Notes: generated by a model from the letters alone, not told the origin. A stretch of DNA of 64,000 nt from Herminiimonas contaminans (GCF_015645465.1 NZ_JADOEL010000001.1:459555-523554); one strand, 5' to 3'. Shown: positions 1 to 9,485, counted from the first letter of the stretch. Translations and numbers: made by a program.

Positions 1-1287
1 CATGCCCCATTCGGAGATGAAGCCGTGACCACCATAGACTTGCATCGCTTCCGAAGTCGAGATCCAGCCATTGTCGGTGAGGAAGGCTTTGATGATAGGT
101 GTCAACAATGCGACTTCATCCACCGCTTCGGCGCGCACTGCCTCATCCGGATGATTCAATTCCTTGTCGATTTGCAGCGCAACGTAGGAGCTGAACGCAC
201 GACCACCTTCGGCATAGGCCTTGGCCGTCAGCAGCATACGACGTACGTCGGGATGCACGATGATGGGATCAGCCGGTTTGTCGGTTGCCTTGGGACCGGA
301 CAGGCTGCGCATTTGCAGGCGGTCTTTTGCGTAGACCAGGGCATTCTGATACGCCACTTCGGTCAGGCCCAGCGATTGCATGCCGACGCCGAGACGTGCT
401 GCATTCATCATCACGAACATCGCGTTCAAGCCTTTGTTCGGTTCGCCTATCAGCCAGCCGGTAGCGCCATCGATATTCATCTGGCAGGTCGCATTGCCGT
501 GTATGCCCATTTTCTCTTCCAGTGCACCGCAGAAGATAGGATTGCGTACGCCCAGCTTGCCATCGGCATCCGGCAGGAATTTAGGCACGATGAACAGCGA
601 GATACCTTTGGTACCCTCCGGTGCATCCGGCAAGCGAGCCAGCACCAGATGCAGGATGTTGGCAGCCATATCGTGCTCGCCAGCGGAAATGAAGATTTTG
701 CTGCCGGTGATTTTGTACGAGCCGTCTGCCTGTGGCTCGGCTTTCGAGCGCAACAGCCCGAGATCGGTACCGCACTGCGCTTCAGTCAAACACATGGTTC
801 CGGTCCACTCTCCGGACACCAGCTTCGGCAGGTACAGCGCTTTTTGCTGTTCGGTACCATGCGCATACAGGCACTCGTAAGCACCGTGCGACAAACCCGG
901 ATACATGGTCCAGGCCTGGTTCGACGAATTCAGCATTTCATAAAAAGAGTTTTGCAACACCATAGGCAAACCCTGGCCGCCGTATTCCGGATCGCAGGTC
1001 AGCGATGGCCAGCCCGCTGCCACGTATTGCTCGTAGGCGGCCTTGAAACCTTTGGGTGGGGTGACTTCGTGTGTGGTGCTGTCCAGTTTGCAACCTTCAC
1101 GGTCGCCGCTATGGTTCAGCGGGAACAGGACTTCAGAGGTGAATTTGCCGCCTTCTTCCAGCACCTGGTTGATGATGTCGGCGTCGATCTCAGCATGCTT
1201 GGGTAAAACCTTCAATTCATCTGCAACATGTAGTAATTCGTGCAGTACAAATTGCATATCGCGTAACGGTGCAATGTATTGACCCAT
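1..1287 (-). CDS. Acyl-CoA dehydrogenase (3' end beyond the window)
   Basis: The first 429 codons of a flavin-dependent acyl-CoA dehydrogenase, which introduces the alpha-beta double bond into acyl-CoA during beta-oxidation. The ATG at 1287 is preceded by a clear GAGGAG ribosome binding site. The family's first signature (CLTEAQCGTD) lies near residue 166 and the second (QVYGGHGF) near residue 415, just before the window edge. The N-terminus and spacing fit the long subclass of about 590-600 residues with an extra C-terminal domain, so roughly 170 residues should lie outside. The substrate chain length cannot be read from the sequence. The leader carries a short inverted repeat at 1327-1343. 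Confidence 0.93.
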   Translation of the reverse strand, partial: MGQYIAPLRDMQFVLHELLHVADELKVLPKHAEIDADIINQVLEEGGKFTSEVLFPLNHSGDREGCKLDSTTHEVTPPKGFKAAYEQYVAAGWPSLTCDPEYGGQGLPMVLQNSFYEMLNSSNQAWTMYPGLSHGAYECLYAHGTEQQKALYLPKLVSGEWTGTMCLTEAQCGTDLGLLRSKAEPQADGSYKITGSKIFISAGEHDMAANILHLVLARLPDAPEGTKGISLFIVPKFLPDADGKLGVRNPIFCGALEEKMGIHGNATCQMNIDGATGWLIGEPNKGLNAMFVMMNAARLGVGMQSLGLTEVAYQNALVYAKDRLQMRSLSGPKATDKPADPIIVHPDVRRMLLTAKAYAEGGRAFSSYVALQIDKELNHPDEAVRAEAVDEVALLTPIIKAFLTDNGWISTSEAMQVYGGHGFISEWGM

Positions 1288-1326
1288 AAACGTCTCCTCG
1301 CGGCTGATTTACTGATTTATTAAATT

Positions 1327-1343
1327 GCTAGTTGAATACTAGC
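1327..1343. promoter_or_regulatory. Inverted repeat in the acyl-CoA dehydrogenase leader
   Basis: Arms GCTAGT and ACTAGC are separated by 5 nt, about 40 bp upstream of the start codon at 1287. Size and position would suit an operator for a TetR- or GntR-type regulator, but no regulator gene is adjacent. Six-bp arms can occur by chance. Confidence 0.25.
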
Positions 1344-1377
1344 GCATGACAGCGACTTTGACGCGCTGCACACTATC

Positions 1378-1758
1378 TTATTGACTGGTTTTATCCAGCA
1401 AGCGGCGATCGCGCTTGGTCGGCCTGCCCTTGATACCCAGGCCGGGCTCCTTGAAGAACTTGCGCTGATCCGCTTCGTGCTGCCGCTGGATAAGGCTTAG
1501 TTCGGTTTCCGTGTAAAGCTTCTGCGCCATTTCAGCCGAACCTCGCACATCGGATAAAGCCTGCACGACGACTTCCCACTCGGTCGAGCCATTATCTATC
1601 TGCAGCACATCACCACATTTGACCGTACGAGCCGGCTTGGTTCGCTCCTGCTCCAGTTTCACTTTGCCCCTGTCAACGGCATCGGTCGCCAGCGTCCGGG
1701 TTTTGAAGAACCGGGCCGCCCATAACCACTTATCCAAACGCACATTCTCAGTCGCCAT
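1378..1758 (-). CDS. hslR: Heat-shock protein 15 homologue, S4 RNA-binding domain
   Basis: A 126-residue protein with an S4 domain over roughly residues 6-65 (RLDKWLWAARFFKTRTLA at the start) and a basic C-terminal tail. In E. coli Hsp15 binds free 50S subunits that carry a stalled nascent chain and helps recycle them. Length and architecture match that family. It lies 90 bp upstream of the acyl-CoA dehydrogenase on the same strand, and no functional link between the two is evident. Confidence 0.88.
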   Translation of the reverse strand: MATENVRLDKWLWAARFFKTRTLATDAVDRGKVKLEQERTKPARTVKCGDVLQIDNGSTEWEVVVQALSDVRGSAEMAQKLYTETELSLIQRQHEADQRKFFKEPGLGIKGRPTKRDRRLLDKTSQ

Positions 1759-1971
1759 CGTGCTTCCGTACTCGTTTGTCAGTAAAACCCCATTGTAGCC
1801 AGCTATGAAAAAGAAGTGGCGCGAGCCTCAATGGACGGCGCAGATTGTTAAAAAAAGCATATTTTTTGTGTGTAGCATGAGGTAACCTGCGCATTGCAAG
1901 AATAAAAAATACGGTACAGCAATGTTATCAATCAAGCACTTACGCCGACCTACTTCGAAACGGACTGAAAA
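1759..1971. other. Intergenic region between hslR and the ECF sigma gene
   Basis: About 213 bp between two divergent genes, AT-rich in the half nearest the sigma gene. It must hold both promoters, but I could not identify convincing -35/-10 pairs or an ECF-type promoter motif. Confidence 0.4.
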
Positions 1972-2547
1972 TTGACAACTGATACCCGCCAACTCAAAAC
2001 CTGGCTCGCCGCCACCGCCCGCAAGGATGGCGACGCCTTCCGCCAACTCTACGATGCAACTTCTTCGAAACTGTTTGGCTTCGCGCTACGTATATTAGTT
2101 AAGCGCGAACTGGCGGAAGAAGTCTTACAGGAAAGTTTTGTCAGCATCTGGAACAACGCAGCCAGCTACCAAGCTGGTCTGGCTGCTCCGATGACCTGGA
2201 TGACCACCATAGTGCGTAACAAGGCATTCGATACCTTGCGCCGAATCGATGGCGCAGTGGAAATCGATGCCGATCACTTTGACAAGGAAGTCATGGACGC
2301 ATTGGAAAGTGTAGATCCGACCCCGATCGAAGCATTGCAGATCTCGGACGAATCCAAGGCTTTGGCACGCTGCTTTGCCAAGCTGGAAAGCCTGCACCGG
2401 CAAGCCATAGCACTGGCTTTTTACCATGACCTCTCGCATAGCGAAGTCGCCGAACAATTGGCACTGCCGATAGGCACCGTCAAAACCTGGGTACGACGCG
2501 GGCTGGAAAAGCTGCGCCTGTGCCTGACTAAACTGGAGGGCGTATGA
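1972..2547 (+). CDS. ECF-type RNA polymerase sigma factor (SigK-like)
   Basis: A 191-residue sigma-70 family protein of the extracytoplasmic-function class. Region 2 includes EEVLQESFVSIWNNAASY near residues 48-65, and region 4 ends in a helix-turn-helix (LSHSEVAEQLALPIGTVKTW, about residues 150-170). The only plausible start is the TTG at 1972, because an in-frame TGA lies two codons upstream and the next ATG falls inside region 2. No strong ribosome binding site is visible. The stop overlaps the next gene in an ATGA junction, so translational coupling to the anti-sigma factor is likely. Its target genes cannot be read from this window. Confidence 0.88.
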   Translation: MTTDTRQLKTWLAATARKDGDAFRQLYDATSSKLFGFALRILVKRELAEEVLQESFVSIWNNAASYQAGLAAPMTWMTTIVRNKAFDTLRRIDGAVEIDADHFDKEVMDALESVDPTPIEALQISDESKALARCFAKLESLHRQAIALAFYHDLSHSEVAEQLALPIGTVKTWVRRGLEKLRLCLTKLEGV

Positions 2548-3278
2548 CCATACGGCAAAACGTCCGACAAAATGCAACCTTAAGGGAAATGCTGGCCGCC
2601 GAATACGCACTCGGCACCCTCAAGGGAGGCGCACGTCGACGCCTGGAATCGTGGCTGGAAGATGATGCAGCACTCCGTTTTGCGATCAGCGAATGGCAGG
2701 ACAGATTGAACCCAATGTCCGAGTTCGCAACGCCGGAGCAACCGTCGCCGGAAGTATGGCGCGCCATTTCGAAACAGATAGGCTTGAAGAAAGCGGAACA
2801 GCAAAGCCGTAAATCCTTCTGGCTAGGCCTGCGCGAAGACCTGAGTTTCTGGCGTGGCCTGGGCATGACCTCGACTGCTTTGGCTACTGTGCTGATCGCC
2901 ATCCTGCTGACACGTCAACCGGAAGTCGCCGTGCCGCCAGCACCTATGTTTGTGGCCACACTGACCAACGAACAGGCGCAACCTATCGCACTGGTAACCG
3001 GCGATGCGCATAATCACAAAATGGTCATCAAGGTGGTGACACGCCAGGCTGTGGCTGAAGACAAGAGTCTGGAATTGTGGGCCGTACCGAAAGACGGTGC
3101 GCCACGTTCACTCGGCCTGATCGCCGCCGATGGTACGGTGACCTTGCCTATGCCTGCGGGATCTACGCCTGACTCGATTCCTTTGTTGGCCGTCACGCTG
3201 GAACCGAAAGGTGGCTCACCGAATCCGAATGGTCCGACCGGACCTATCGTCTTCAAAGGCGCATGGCTGCACATCTAA
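2544..3278 (+). CDS. Anti-sigma factor, RskA family, membrane anchored
   Basis: A 244-residue protein: a cytoplasmic N-terminal helical domain (about residues 1-95), one transmembrane helix (about 103-122, TALATVLIAILL) and a periplasmic RskA-type domain to the C-terminus (motif SLELWAVPKDG). Proteins of this type hold their partner ECF sigma factor inactive until an envelope or redox signal. I see no HxxxCxxC zinc motif in the N-terminal domain, so it is not a zinc-type (ZAS) anti-sigma factor. The ATGA overlap with the sigma gene supports the pairing. Confidence 0.85.
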   Translation: MTIRQNVRQNATLREMLAAEYALGTLKGGARRRLESWLEDDAALRFAISEWQDRLNPMSEFATPEQPSPEVWRAISKQIGLKKAEQQSRKSFWLGLREDLSFWRGLGMTSTALATVLIAILLTRQPEVAVPPAPMFVATLTNEQAQPIALVTGDAHNHKMVIKVVTRQAVAEDKSLELWAVPKDGAPRSLGLIAADGTVTLPMPAGSTPDSIPLLAVTLEPKGGSPNPNGPTGPIVFKGAWLHI

Positions 3279-3298
3279 GTCAGACAGCTTAGTGATAT

Positions 3299-3336
3299 AA
3301 AAAAAGCGGGCCTCGGAATGAGACCCGCTTTTTTAT
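3299..3336. terminator. Bidirectional intrinsic terminator
   Basis: A GCGGG/CCCGC stem with an inner CTC/GAG helix is flanked by an A-run and a T-run, so it works on both strands. It separates the anti-sigma gene from the convergent MFS gene, whose stop codon lies inside the T-tract. Confidence 0.88.
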
Positions 3337-4727
3337 TTGGGTTGCTGCACAAACAAACGCATGAAGCTCGCAATACTGGCGATCGCTGCAAACACTGCGC
3401 CCAGAGCCAGTGCCAGCGTTTCACCGTGTTGCGTCGAGATGATGAAACAGAAGGCGACCAGGGCTGCGCCGGATGCCTGTCCCAGCAAGCGCGAAGTCGC
3501 GACCACACCGCTGGCACTGCCGCCACGCTCCGGTGGTGCGCTACTCATGATGGCGCGCAAATTAGGTGCCTGGAAAAAGCCGAAGCCTATGCCGCATATC
3601 GCCATGCGCCAGCAAATGCCGAACACGGACACATCAGGCGACATCAATATCAGCGACACCATGCCCGCCGACAGCACCGACAAACCGATACCACCCAGCA
3701 AACCTGGCGGATAGTGATCACTCAGGCGTCCTGCTATCGGCGCCATGATGCCGACCAATACGGCCCACGGCGTAATCAGGAAGCCGGTTTCTATCGCCGA
3801 ACGACCAAGCACGGATTCAAAGTAAAACGGCAGTGAAACAAAGGCCAGGCTTTGCGTCGCAAACGTGCAGACAGCCGTCAACGCAGACAAAGTGAAGAGC
3901 GGACGGCGAAACAAATCCACCGGCAACATAGGCGCAGCATGCCCTTTTTGTCGGCGTAACAGAAGGATGAAGAAAACCAGCGCGCCGAATAATTCCAGCG
4001 CCACAGTTTTGGCATCGCTGAGATGCGCGCCTTCACCGATGGCGAGGATGAGCAAACCGAAAGCACCGGCGTTATAGATGGCAGTCAACGCATCGAATTT
4101 ATGCGTGGCACGACGGGTATGCGGCAAGACCTTGCGCGCCAGGAAGTAGGCAAACAACCCCAGCGGCACATTGACCGCGAACAGCCAGGGCCATGACCAC
4201 ACCGACAGGATCAGCGAAGCGGTGGTCGGGCCGACCGCAAAGGCCACTGCCACCACCAGTGCATTGGTACCCAGGCCGCGCCCCAGCATGCGCGCCGGAT
4301 AGATGGAGCGCAGCAAGGCAGTATTCACACCCATGATGGCGCTGGCTCCGACACCCTGAAAGAAACGCGCAATCACCAGCGTCGGCAGCGACCAGGCATA
4401 GGCACAAGCCAGCGAAGCAGCGGTAAAGAGCAACAAGCCAAAAATCGCAATGCGGCGATAACCGAGTATCTCTCCCAGCGCAGCAAACGGTAACAGGGTT
4501 GCCACCATCGCCAGCTGGTAAATATTCACGATCCAGACCGAATCAGCGGGAGTCGCGTTCAACTGCAAGGCCATAGCCGGTAAGGCGGTATTTGCAATCG
4601 CCGTGTCCAGCGAAGCCATGCCGACACCGATCGCGACTGAAACGATGGCCCAACGCCGCTCGTGCTCCGGCAAGCCGTCCTGTTCTGTCATCCCCTGCTG
4701 CGCTGTTGCACTACTCTGCGTGGACAT
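3333..4727 (-). CDS. MFS drug:proton antiporter family transporter (DHA2-like)
   Basis: A 464-residue inner-membrane protein with many hydrophobic segments. It has the MFS loop 2-3 motif (LGEILGYRRI) and an N-terminal segment typical of EmrB/SmvA-type multidrug exporters (AIVSVAIGVGMASLDTAIANTALPAMA). Such pumps expel cationic or hydrophobic compounds using the proton gradient; the substrate here is unknown. There is no membrane-fusion partner gene (EmrA type) nearby. The start at 4727 is the first ATG of the frame. A 47-bp dyad centred about 60 bp upstream is a likely operator. Confidence 0.88.
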   Translation of the reverse strand: MSTQSSATAQQGMTEQDGLPEHERRWAIVSVAIGVGMASLDTAIANTALPAMALQLNATPADSVWIVNIYQLAMVATLLPFAALGEILGYRRIAIFGLLLFTAASLACAYAWSLPTLVIARFFQGVGASAIMGVNTALLRSIYPARMLGRGLGTNALVVAVAFAVGPTTASLILSVWSWPWLFAVNVPLGLFAYFLARKVLPHTRRATHKFDALTAIYNAGAFGLLILAIGEGAHLSDAKTVALELFGALVFFILLLRRQKGHAAPMLPVDLFRRPLFTLSALTAVCTFATQSLAFVSLPFYFESVLGRSAIETGFLITPWAVLVGIMAPIAGRLSDHYPPGLLGGIGLSVLSAGMVSLILMSPDVSVFGICWRMAICGIGFGFFQAPNLRAIMSSAPPERGGSASGVVATSRLLGQASGAALVAFCFIISTQHGETLALALGAVFAAIASIASFMRLFVQQPK

Positions 4728-4763
4728 ATCGCTCTAACCCATTAATCGGCAGTCTAAAGAATA

Positions 4764-4810
4764 GTGGCGCCGACTACATTGATCATATATCCAATGTATA
4801 TCAGCGCCAC
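4764..4810. promoter_or_regulatory. 47-bp nested inverted repeat upstream of the MFS gene (candidate operator)
   Basis: Two nested pairs of perfect 7-bp arms share almost one axis: GTGGCGC (4764-4770) with GCGCCAC (4804-4810), and TACATTG (4775-4781) with CAATGTA (4792-4798). The AT-rich centre (ATCATATATC) lies about 60 bp upstream of the MFS start codon. Nested symmetric arms in front of an efflux gene suggest binding of a dimeric repressor such as a TetR or MarR protein, but none is encoded next door. Confidence 0.5.
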
Positions 4811-4918
4811 GTTACAGAGCGTAGTTTAAATCTATTTTGAAATGTACGTCGGCGAGGGCCTGAAATCTACTATCTATAGACGGCAGTCTTCCGAAGTGAT
4901 GATGGTGACAAGCGATCA

Positions 4919-6085
4919 CTACTCGTTAGACTTACCCCAGGTCATGACACGCATCATGTTTTTATAGATGAAGTAGGAGAAGCGATAAAAGATGCGTTTG
5001 TAGAGCGGGATGTTGGCGTACTCTTCCCAGTTCATCACCACGCCATCGGCGATACCCTGCTCTATTTGTGCCCGCAGTTTTTGCGCGAACTCGGTATCGA
5101 GCACCACCACATTCGCTTCCTGGTTCAGGAACAGGCTGAAGCCATCGCAATTACTGGAACCAACGGTGGCCCAGGTGTCATCAATCACGGCGACCTTGCC
5201 ATGCAAATGGGTCTTGCGATATTCAACTATCTTGACGCCTGCCTTCAGCAAGCCGCGATAAAAGGAACGCGCCACCACATCCTGGAAACGATAGTGACCT
5301 ATGCCCAGCAACAAGGTCACATCGACTCCGCGCCGCGCCGCCTGCGCCAGGCCGTTGCGCAAGCGGCGCCCGGGTGCAAAATAAGGATTGGCCAGCAAGG
5401 CAGTGTGGCGCGCGCTACCGAGTGCCTTCAGGTAGGCGGTTTGTATCGTGCGCCTATGCCGCAAGTTATCGCGCATCACCAGCCCCGCCACCATGGGCTC
5501 GCGCGCATCACTCGGTTTATTCTGGCGCAGCTCCCTGAACGTCGCCCAGCGCGTGCGCCAGCTCAGGCTACCCAGGCGCGCCCAATGCACAGCCACTTCC
5601 CAATGGATGGTCGCTACCAGCGGCCCAGTCACGCGCACGGCAAAATCCCAGCGCGGTGCAGGCAAGGCTATATGCACGTCACCATCGTCATGCATGTCAT
5701 CGACGATATTCAGGCCGCCAAGAAAGGCTTCGATACGATCAACCACGCACACCTTGCGATGCATGCGGGCGATGCCGCGTATGAAGAGTGGATTAAAGCT
5801 GCGATGCTCGACACCATGCTTCTGGAATTCCCGATGCAACAAGGCCGATTCCTTGTTGCCGGTACCCAGCCAGTCGGTCAGCACATTCACTATCACGCCG
5901 CGTTGCGCAGCACGTATCAAGGCTTCCTTGATCAGATTCGCCGTGACATCATCAGCAAAGATATACGTCTCAAGATAGATTTCCTGCGTCGCATTGTCAA
6001 AGGCCTGGATCAATGCAGGAAAGTATTCACCGCCACAATGCAGGAGCTGGATGTCGTTATTGCCGGTGAAACTGACTGAACGCAT
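4919..6085 (-). CDS. clsB: Cardiolipin synthase, phospholipase D family
   Basis: A 388-residue enzyme with two HKD motifs: HRKVCVVDR in the first half and HGKVAVIDD in the second, the paired active site of PLD-type phosphatidyltransferases. It lacks the N-terminal membrane helices of ClsA and matches the shorter ClsB (YbhO) form. It follows an EEP-family gene, the same pairing as ybhP-ybhO in E. coli. The ATG at 6085 has no strong ribosome binding site. Confidence 0.88.
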   Translation of the reverse strand: MRSVSFTGNNDIQLLHCGGEYFPALIQAFDNATQEIYLETYIFADDVTANLIKEALIRAAQRGVIVNVLTDWLGTGNKESALLHREFQKHGVEHRSFNPLFIRGIARMHRKVCVVDRIEAFLGGLNIVDDMHDDGDVHIALPAPRWDFAVRVTGPLVATIHWEVAVHWARLGSLSWRTRWATFRELRQNKPSDAREPMVAGLVMRDNLRHRRTIQTAYLKALGSARHTALLANPYFAPGRRLRNGLAQAARRGVDVTLLLGIGHYRFQDVVARSFYRGLLKAGVKIVEYRKTHLHGKVAVIDDTWATVGSSNCDGFSLFLNQEANVVVLDTEFAQKLRAQIEQGIADGVVMNWEEYANIPLYKRIFYRFSYFIYKNMMRVMTWGKSNE

Positions 6086-6193
6086 AAGCAGGAATGCCTT
6101 GCAATGAATGGTGAGTCGGAATGCTGACTAAAGTAAGGCAGGAATACACAGGCCGTCCCTTGCCAGCTGTTTTATAAGCGCATAACCGCATGC

Positions 6194-6213
6194 GCCGCCG
6201 CTCTGTCGGCGGC
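6194..6213. repeat. GC-rich hairpin between the EEP gene and clsB
   Basis: Perfect 7-bp arms GCCGCCG and CGGCGGC with a 6-nt loop, immediately downstream of the EEP stop codon. There is no U-tract on either strand, so it is not a standard terminator; it could stabilise RNA ends or lower expression of clsB. Confidence 0.4.
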
Positions 6214-6223
6214 CAACCAGATG

Positions 6224-7018
6224 CTATTTCAGGCGCAGGGTAGCAACCAAAGGTGCGTGATCAGACAGCTTGGACCAGATCGCTCCATGCAAGACTTCCG
6301 CTGATTCTACTTTGAAACCGCGTACATAAATCCGGTCCAGCCTTAAAAAGGGCATGGCGGCCGGGAAAGTACGTGCTGGCTGTATCTTGGGACCGCGCCC
6401 GGCCAGTTGCCGGATATAGGTACCAAAGCCGCGTTTGACGAGGTTTTCATCATAGACCTCGTTCACACCGAGGCGCGCACGCAACTCTTCGCTCAGGTCA
6501 TTACTCCAGTCATTGAAGTCACCGGCGATGATGAGGGGCTCACCCGGCTTGGCCGAGTTGGTCACCGCTTCTATCAATGCTTCCGTTTGGCGCTTACGGC
6601 TACCGGCAAACAAACCCAGGTGAATCACGAAGCAATGTACTTCGGCTTCCGGCGCCCGCACGACGCAGTGCAGGATGCCACGTGACTCATAGCGATGATC
6701 GGAGATGTTTTGATTGCGCGACGACAGGATGGGATAGCAGCTCAACAGCGCATTACCATGATGACCGTGGTCATAAACTGCATTCATGCCATACGCACAT
6801 TCATGCGAATCGCCAGCGAGAAAATCCTGCTGCGATAACTCGGGCCAATCAGTCGCGTGTTTGAGGGCGTGCAAATCATGCCGCCCCTGCACTTCCTGCA
6901 GGAATAACACGTCGGACTTCATCGAATTAATTGCTTGCTTGAGTGCGTGTATGCGCGGGCGACTGCCGAAGGAGGAGACGCCCTTGTGTATGTTGTACGT
7001 CGTGATACGTAATTGCAT
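6224..7018 (-). CDS. Endonuclease/exonuclease/phosphatase family protein (YbhP-like)
   Basis: A 264-residue EEP-fold phosphodiesterase or phosphatase. Visible hallmarks are TYNIHKG near the start, FLQEVQ (metal-binding Glu), GDFNDW and the C-terminal SDHAPL. The frame could open upstream at a TTG (7060), but the ATG at 7018 begins exactly where the family normally starts (MQLRITTYN). Function inside this broad family is undetermined; the neighbouring cardiolipin synthase suggests a link to phospholipid metabolism, by inference only. Confidence 0.83.
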   Translation of the reverse strand: MQLRITTYNIHKGVSSFGSRPRIHALKQAINSMKSDVLFLQEVQGRHDLHALKHATDWPELSQQDFLAGDSHECAYGMNAVYDHGHHGNALLSCYPILSSRNQNISDHRYESRGILHCVVRAPEAEVHCFVIHLGLFAGSRKRQTEALIEAVTNSAKPGEPLIIAGDFNDWSNDLSEELRARLGVNEVYDENLVKRGFGTYIRQLAGRGPKIQPARTFPAAMPFLRLDRIYVRGFKVESAEVLHGAIWSKLSDHAPLVATLRLK

Positions 7019-7087
7019 GCTGTTGTATGGCCTAAGTCTTAAACGTAAGTTAAAAACCAAAATCCATCAGATGAAAATATATCCGCT

Positions 7088-7588
7088 TCAAATCTTCATG
7101 TGCGTGGGAAGTTGCAATATCGCTTCGGCATTCGACGAAGAGAAACACCTGTCAGCAGCCTCCCGATGCGGCAACCAAATAAAATTCAGATGCTCGCGCG
7201 GTGCCAGCACTATCGGTATCTCACGCGGCACCAGCAAACCGAATACATGCTCGGTATTTTGAGTCACACCTGGTGCATAGCGATGACGCCACACAGGATA
7301 GATTTCATAAACGTTGGAAAGTTGCCAGTCTTGTAGATTTTCCAGGGCAACAGCTGAAAACTCCGATGCTGCGGGCACCGGCGTCGATAAATTCTGTACA
7401 ACAATACCGGTTTCCTCTGCCACTTCTCTGACAGCGGTTTCCAGCAAGAGTTCGTTCTCAACATCCTTGGAACCAGTCACCGATTGCCAGAATCCCGGGC
7501 GGTCAGCGCGCTCTATAAGCAAGACTTCCATCTCGGCGGTATGGATGACGACCAGTACTGATTCGGGAATTTTGTATTGCGCAGTCAT
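7088..7588 (-). CDS. nudB: Dihydroneopterin triphosphate diphosphatase (Nudix)
   Basis: A 166-residue Nudix hydrolase. The Nudix box begins TGSKDVENE and ends REVAEETG; it has six rather than five residues between the Gly and the first Glu. NudB removes pyrophosphate from dihydroneopterin triphosphate in folate synthesis. The assignment relies on overall resemblance and the position just downstream of aspS, an arrangement common in this bacterial group. An intrinsic terminator separates it from aspS, so it either has its own promoter or depends on read-through. Confidence 0.8.
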   Translation of the reverse strand: MTAQYKIPESVLVVIHTAEMEVLLIERADRPGFWQSVTGSKDVENELLLETAVREVAEETGIVVQNLSTPVPAASEFSAVALENLQDWQLSNVYEIYPVWRHRYAPGVTQNTEHVFGLLVPREIPIVLAPREHLNFIWLPHREAADRCFSSSNAEAILQLPTHMKI

Positions 7589-7630
7589 TACAGATCACCA
7601 GACGGCAAACGAAGAAGGATAAAAAGATGC

Positions 7631-7659
7631 AAAAAAGGCGCGGAATCCCGCGCCTTTTT
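7631..7659. terminator. Intrinsic terminator downstream of aspS
   Basis: Perfect stem GGCGCGG/CCGCGCC with a 4-nt loop, flanked by A6 and T5, so it can act on either strand. It ends the aspS transcript on the minus strand, upstream of nudB. Confidence 0.88.
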
Positions 7660-7679
7660 ATTATGCCGTAAAAACGTGA

Positions 7680-9485
7680 TTACGCTTTGACTGCAGGTTC
7701 CACATTGCGCAGACGGATGTGCAATTCGCGCAATTGCTTCTCGTCCACTTCCGACGGCGCTTGTGTCAACAAACATTGCGCACGCTGGGTTTTCGGGAAA
7801 GCGATCACGTCACGGATCGATTCTGCACCGGTCATCATGGTGACGATACGATCCAGGCCAAATGCCAGACCACCATGCGGTGGCGCACCGTATTGCAATG
7901 CATCCAGCAGGAAGCCGAATTTCAATTGCGCTTCTTCTGCACCGATCTTCAATGCACGGAATACTTTGCTTTGTACGTCAGCACGGTGGATACGGACCGA
8001 ACCGCCGCCCAGTTCCCAACCGTTGAGGACCATATCGTAGGCTTTCGCGATACATTTGCCCGGATCGGTTTCCATCAAATCTTCGTGACCATCTTTTGGC
8101 GCGGTGAACGGATGATGGGTCGCCGACCAGCGTTGGTTTTCTTCGTCGAACTCGAACATCGGGAAATCGACCACCCACAATGGACGCCATTCGTCGTCGA
8201 ACAAACCGCTCTTCTTGCCGAAATCGCTGTGACCGACTTTGACACGCAATGCGCCAATCGCATCGTTGACCACTTTAGCTTTGTCAGCGCCGAAGAAAAT
8301 CAGATCGCCGTCTTGTGCGCCAGTTACTTCGATGATTTTTGCCAATGCTTCGTCGTGGATATTTTTGACGATAGGCGATTGCAGACCGTCACGGCCTTTC
8401 GCTTTTTCATTGACCTTGATGTAAGCCAGGCCTTTCGCGCCGTAGATCGCAACGAATTGGGTGTAAGCATCGATCTCGGAACGCGGCATCGCGCCGCCGC
8501 CTGGAACGCGCAGACCGACTACGCGGCCGCCTTCCATATTGGCTGCACCGGAGAACACTTTGAATTCAACATCTTTCATGATGTCGGTCAGGTCGGTGAA
8601 TGCCAGCTTGACGCGCATGTCCGGTTTATCGGAACCATACAGGCCCATCGCGGTGGCGTAATCCATGACCGGGAATGGGTTAGGCAGGTCGACGTTGAGT
8701 GCGTTTTTGAAGACCAGACGGATCATGTTTTCAAACAGGTCACGGATTTCCTGTTCATTCATGAACGATGTTTCGCAATCGATCTGGGTAAATTCTGGCT
8801 GGCGATCAGCACGCAAATCTTCATCGCGGAAGCATTTGGTGATTTGATAGTAACGGTCGAAGTTGGCAACCATCAGCAATTGTTTGAACAACTGCGGCGA
8901 TTGCGGCAACGCGAAGAAGTGACCAGCGTTAACACGGGATGGCACCAGGTAATCGCGTGCGCCTTCCGGAGTCGACTTGGTCAGCATCGGTGTTTCGATG
9001 TCGATAAAGCCTTGTGCGTCGAGGAATTTACGCACTTCCATCGTGACCTTGTAACGCAGGCGCAGGTTGTTTTGCATTTGCGGGCGACGCAGGTCCAGCA
9101 CGCGATGCGTCAGGCGTGTGGTTTCCGACAGGTTGTCGTCGTCCAGCTGGAACGGTGGCGTAACCGACGCGTTCAATACTTCCAGTTCGTGCGCCAGTAC
9201 TTCGATCTTGCCTGAAGTCAGGTTGGCGTTGCTGGTACCTTCAGGACGGCTGCGTACTACGCCGGTGATGCGCAGGCAGAATTCATTACGGACCGCTTCT
9301 GCTGCCTTGAAGACATCGACGCGATCAGGATCGCATACCACCTGCACCAGACCTTCCCGATCGCGCAAGTCGATGAAGATCACGCCGCCGTGGTCACGAC
9401 GACGATGTACCCAGCCGCACAGGCTGACGGTTTGGTCGAGCAGCGCTTCAGAGGTAAGGCCGCAGTAATGAGTTCGCATAGACAT
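7680..9485 (-). CDS. aspS: Aspartyl-tRNA synthetase
   Basis: A 601-residue class II synthetase that charges tRNA-Asp. It has the N-terminal OB-fold anticodon-binding domain ([20 protein letters not shown], about residues 24-43), class II motif 2 ([21 protein letters not shown], near 215) and motif 3 near the C-terminus ([10 protein letters not shown]). The inserted GAD domain of bacterial AspRS lies between motifs 2 and 3. Whether the enzyme is discriminating or also charges tRNA-Asn was not decided; no gatCAB is in view. Two start codons, 9485 and 9479, are possible; a GGAAA lies at a fitting distance from 9485. Confidence 0.97.
   Translation of the reverse strand: MSMRTHYCGLTSEALLDQTVSLCGWVHRRRDHGGVIFIDLRDREGLVQVVCDPDRVDVFKAAEAVRNEFCLRITGVVRSRPEGTSNANLTSGKIEVLAHELEVLNASVTPPFQLDDDNLSETTRLTHRVLDLRRPQMQNNLRLRYKVTMEVRKFLDAQGFIDIETPMLTKSTPEGARDYLVPSRVNAGHFFALPQSPQLFKQLLMVANFDRYYQITKCFRDEDLRADRQPEFTQIDCETSFMNEQEIRDLFENMIRLVFKNALNVDLPNPFPVMDYATAMGLYGSDKPDMRVKLAFTDLTDIMKDVEFKVFSGAANMEGGRVVGLRVPGGGAMPRSEIDAYTQFVAIYGAKGLAYIKVNEKAKGRDGLQSPIVKNIHDEALAKIIEVTGAQDGDLIFFGADKAKVVNDAIGALRVKVGHSDFGKKSGLFDDEWRPLWVVDFPMFEFDEENQRWSATHHPFTAPKDGHEDLMETDPGKCIAKAYDMVLNGWELGGGSVRIHRADVQSKVFRALKIGAEEAQLKFGFLLDALQYGAPPHGGLAFGLDRIVTMMTGAESIRDVIAFPKTQRAQCLLTQAPSEVDEKQLRELHIRLRNVEPAVKA

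Noticed and set aside
25..1206. 393-codon plus-strand frame at the left edge
   Set aside because: The opposite strand encodes an acyl-CoA dehydrogenase with both family signatures and a good ribosome binding site.
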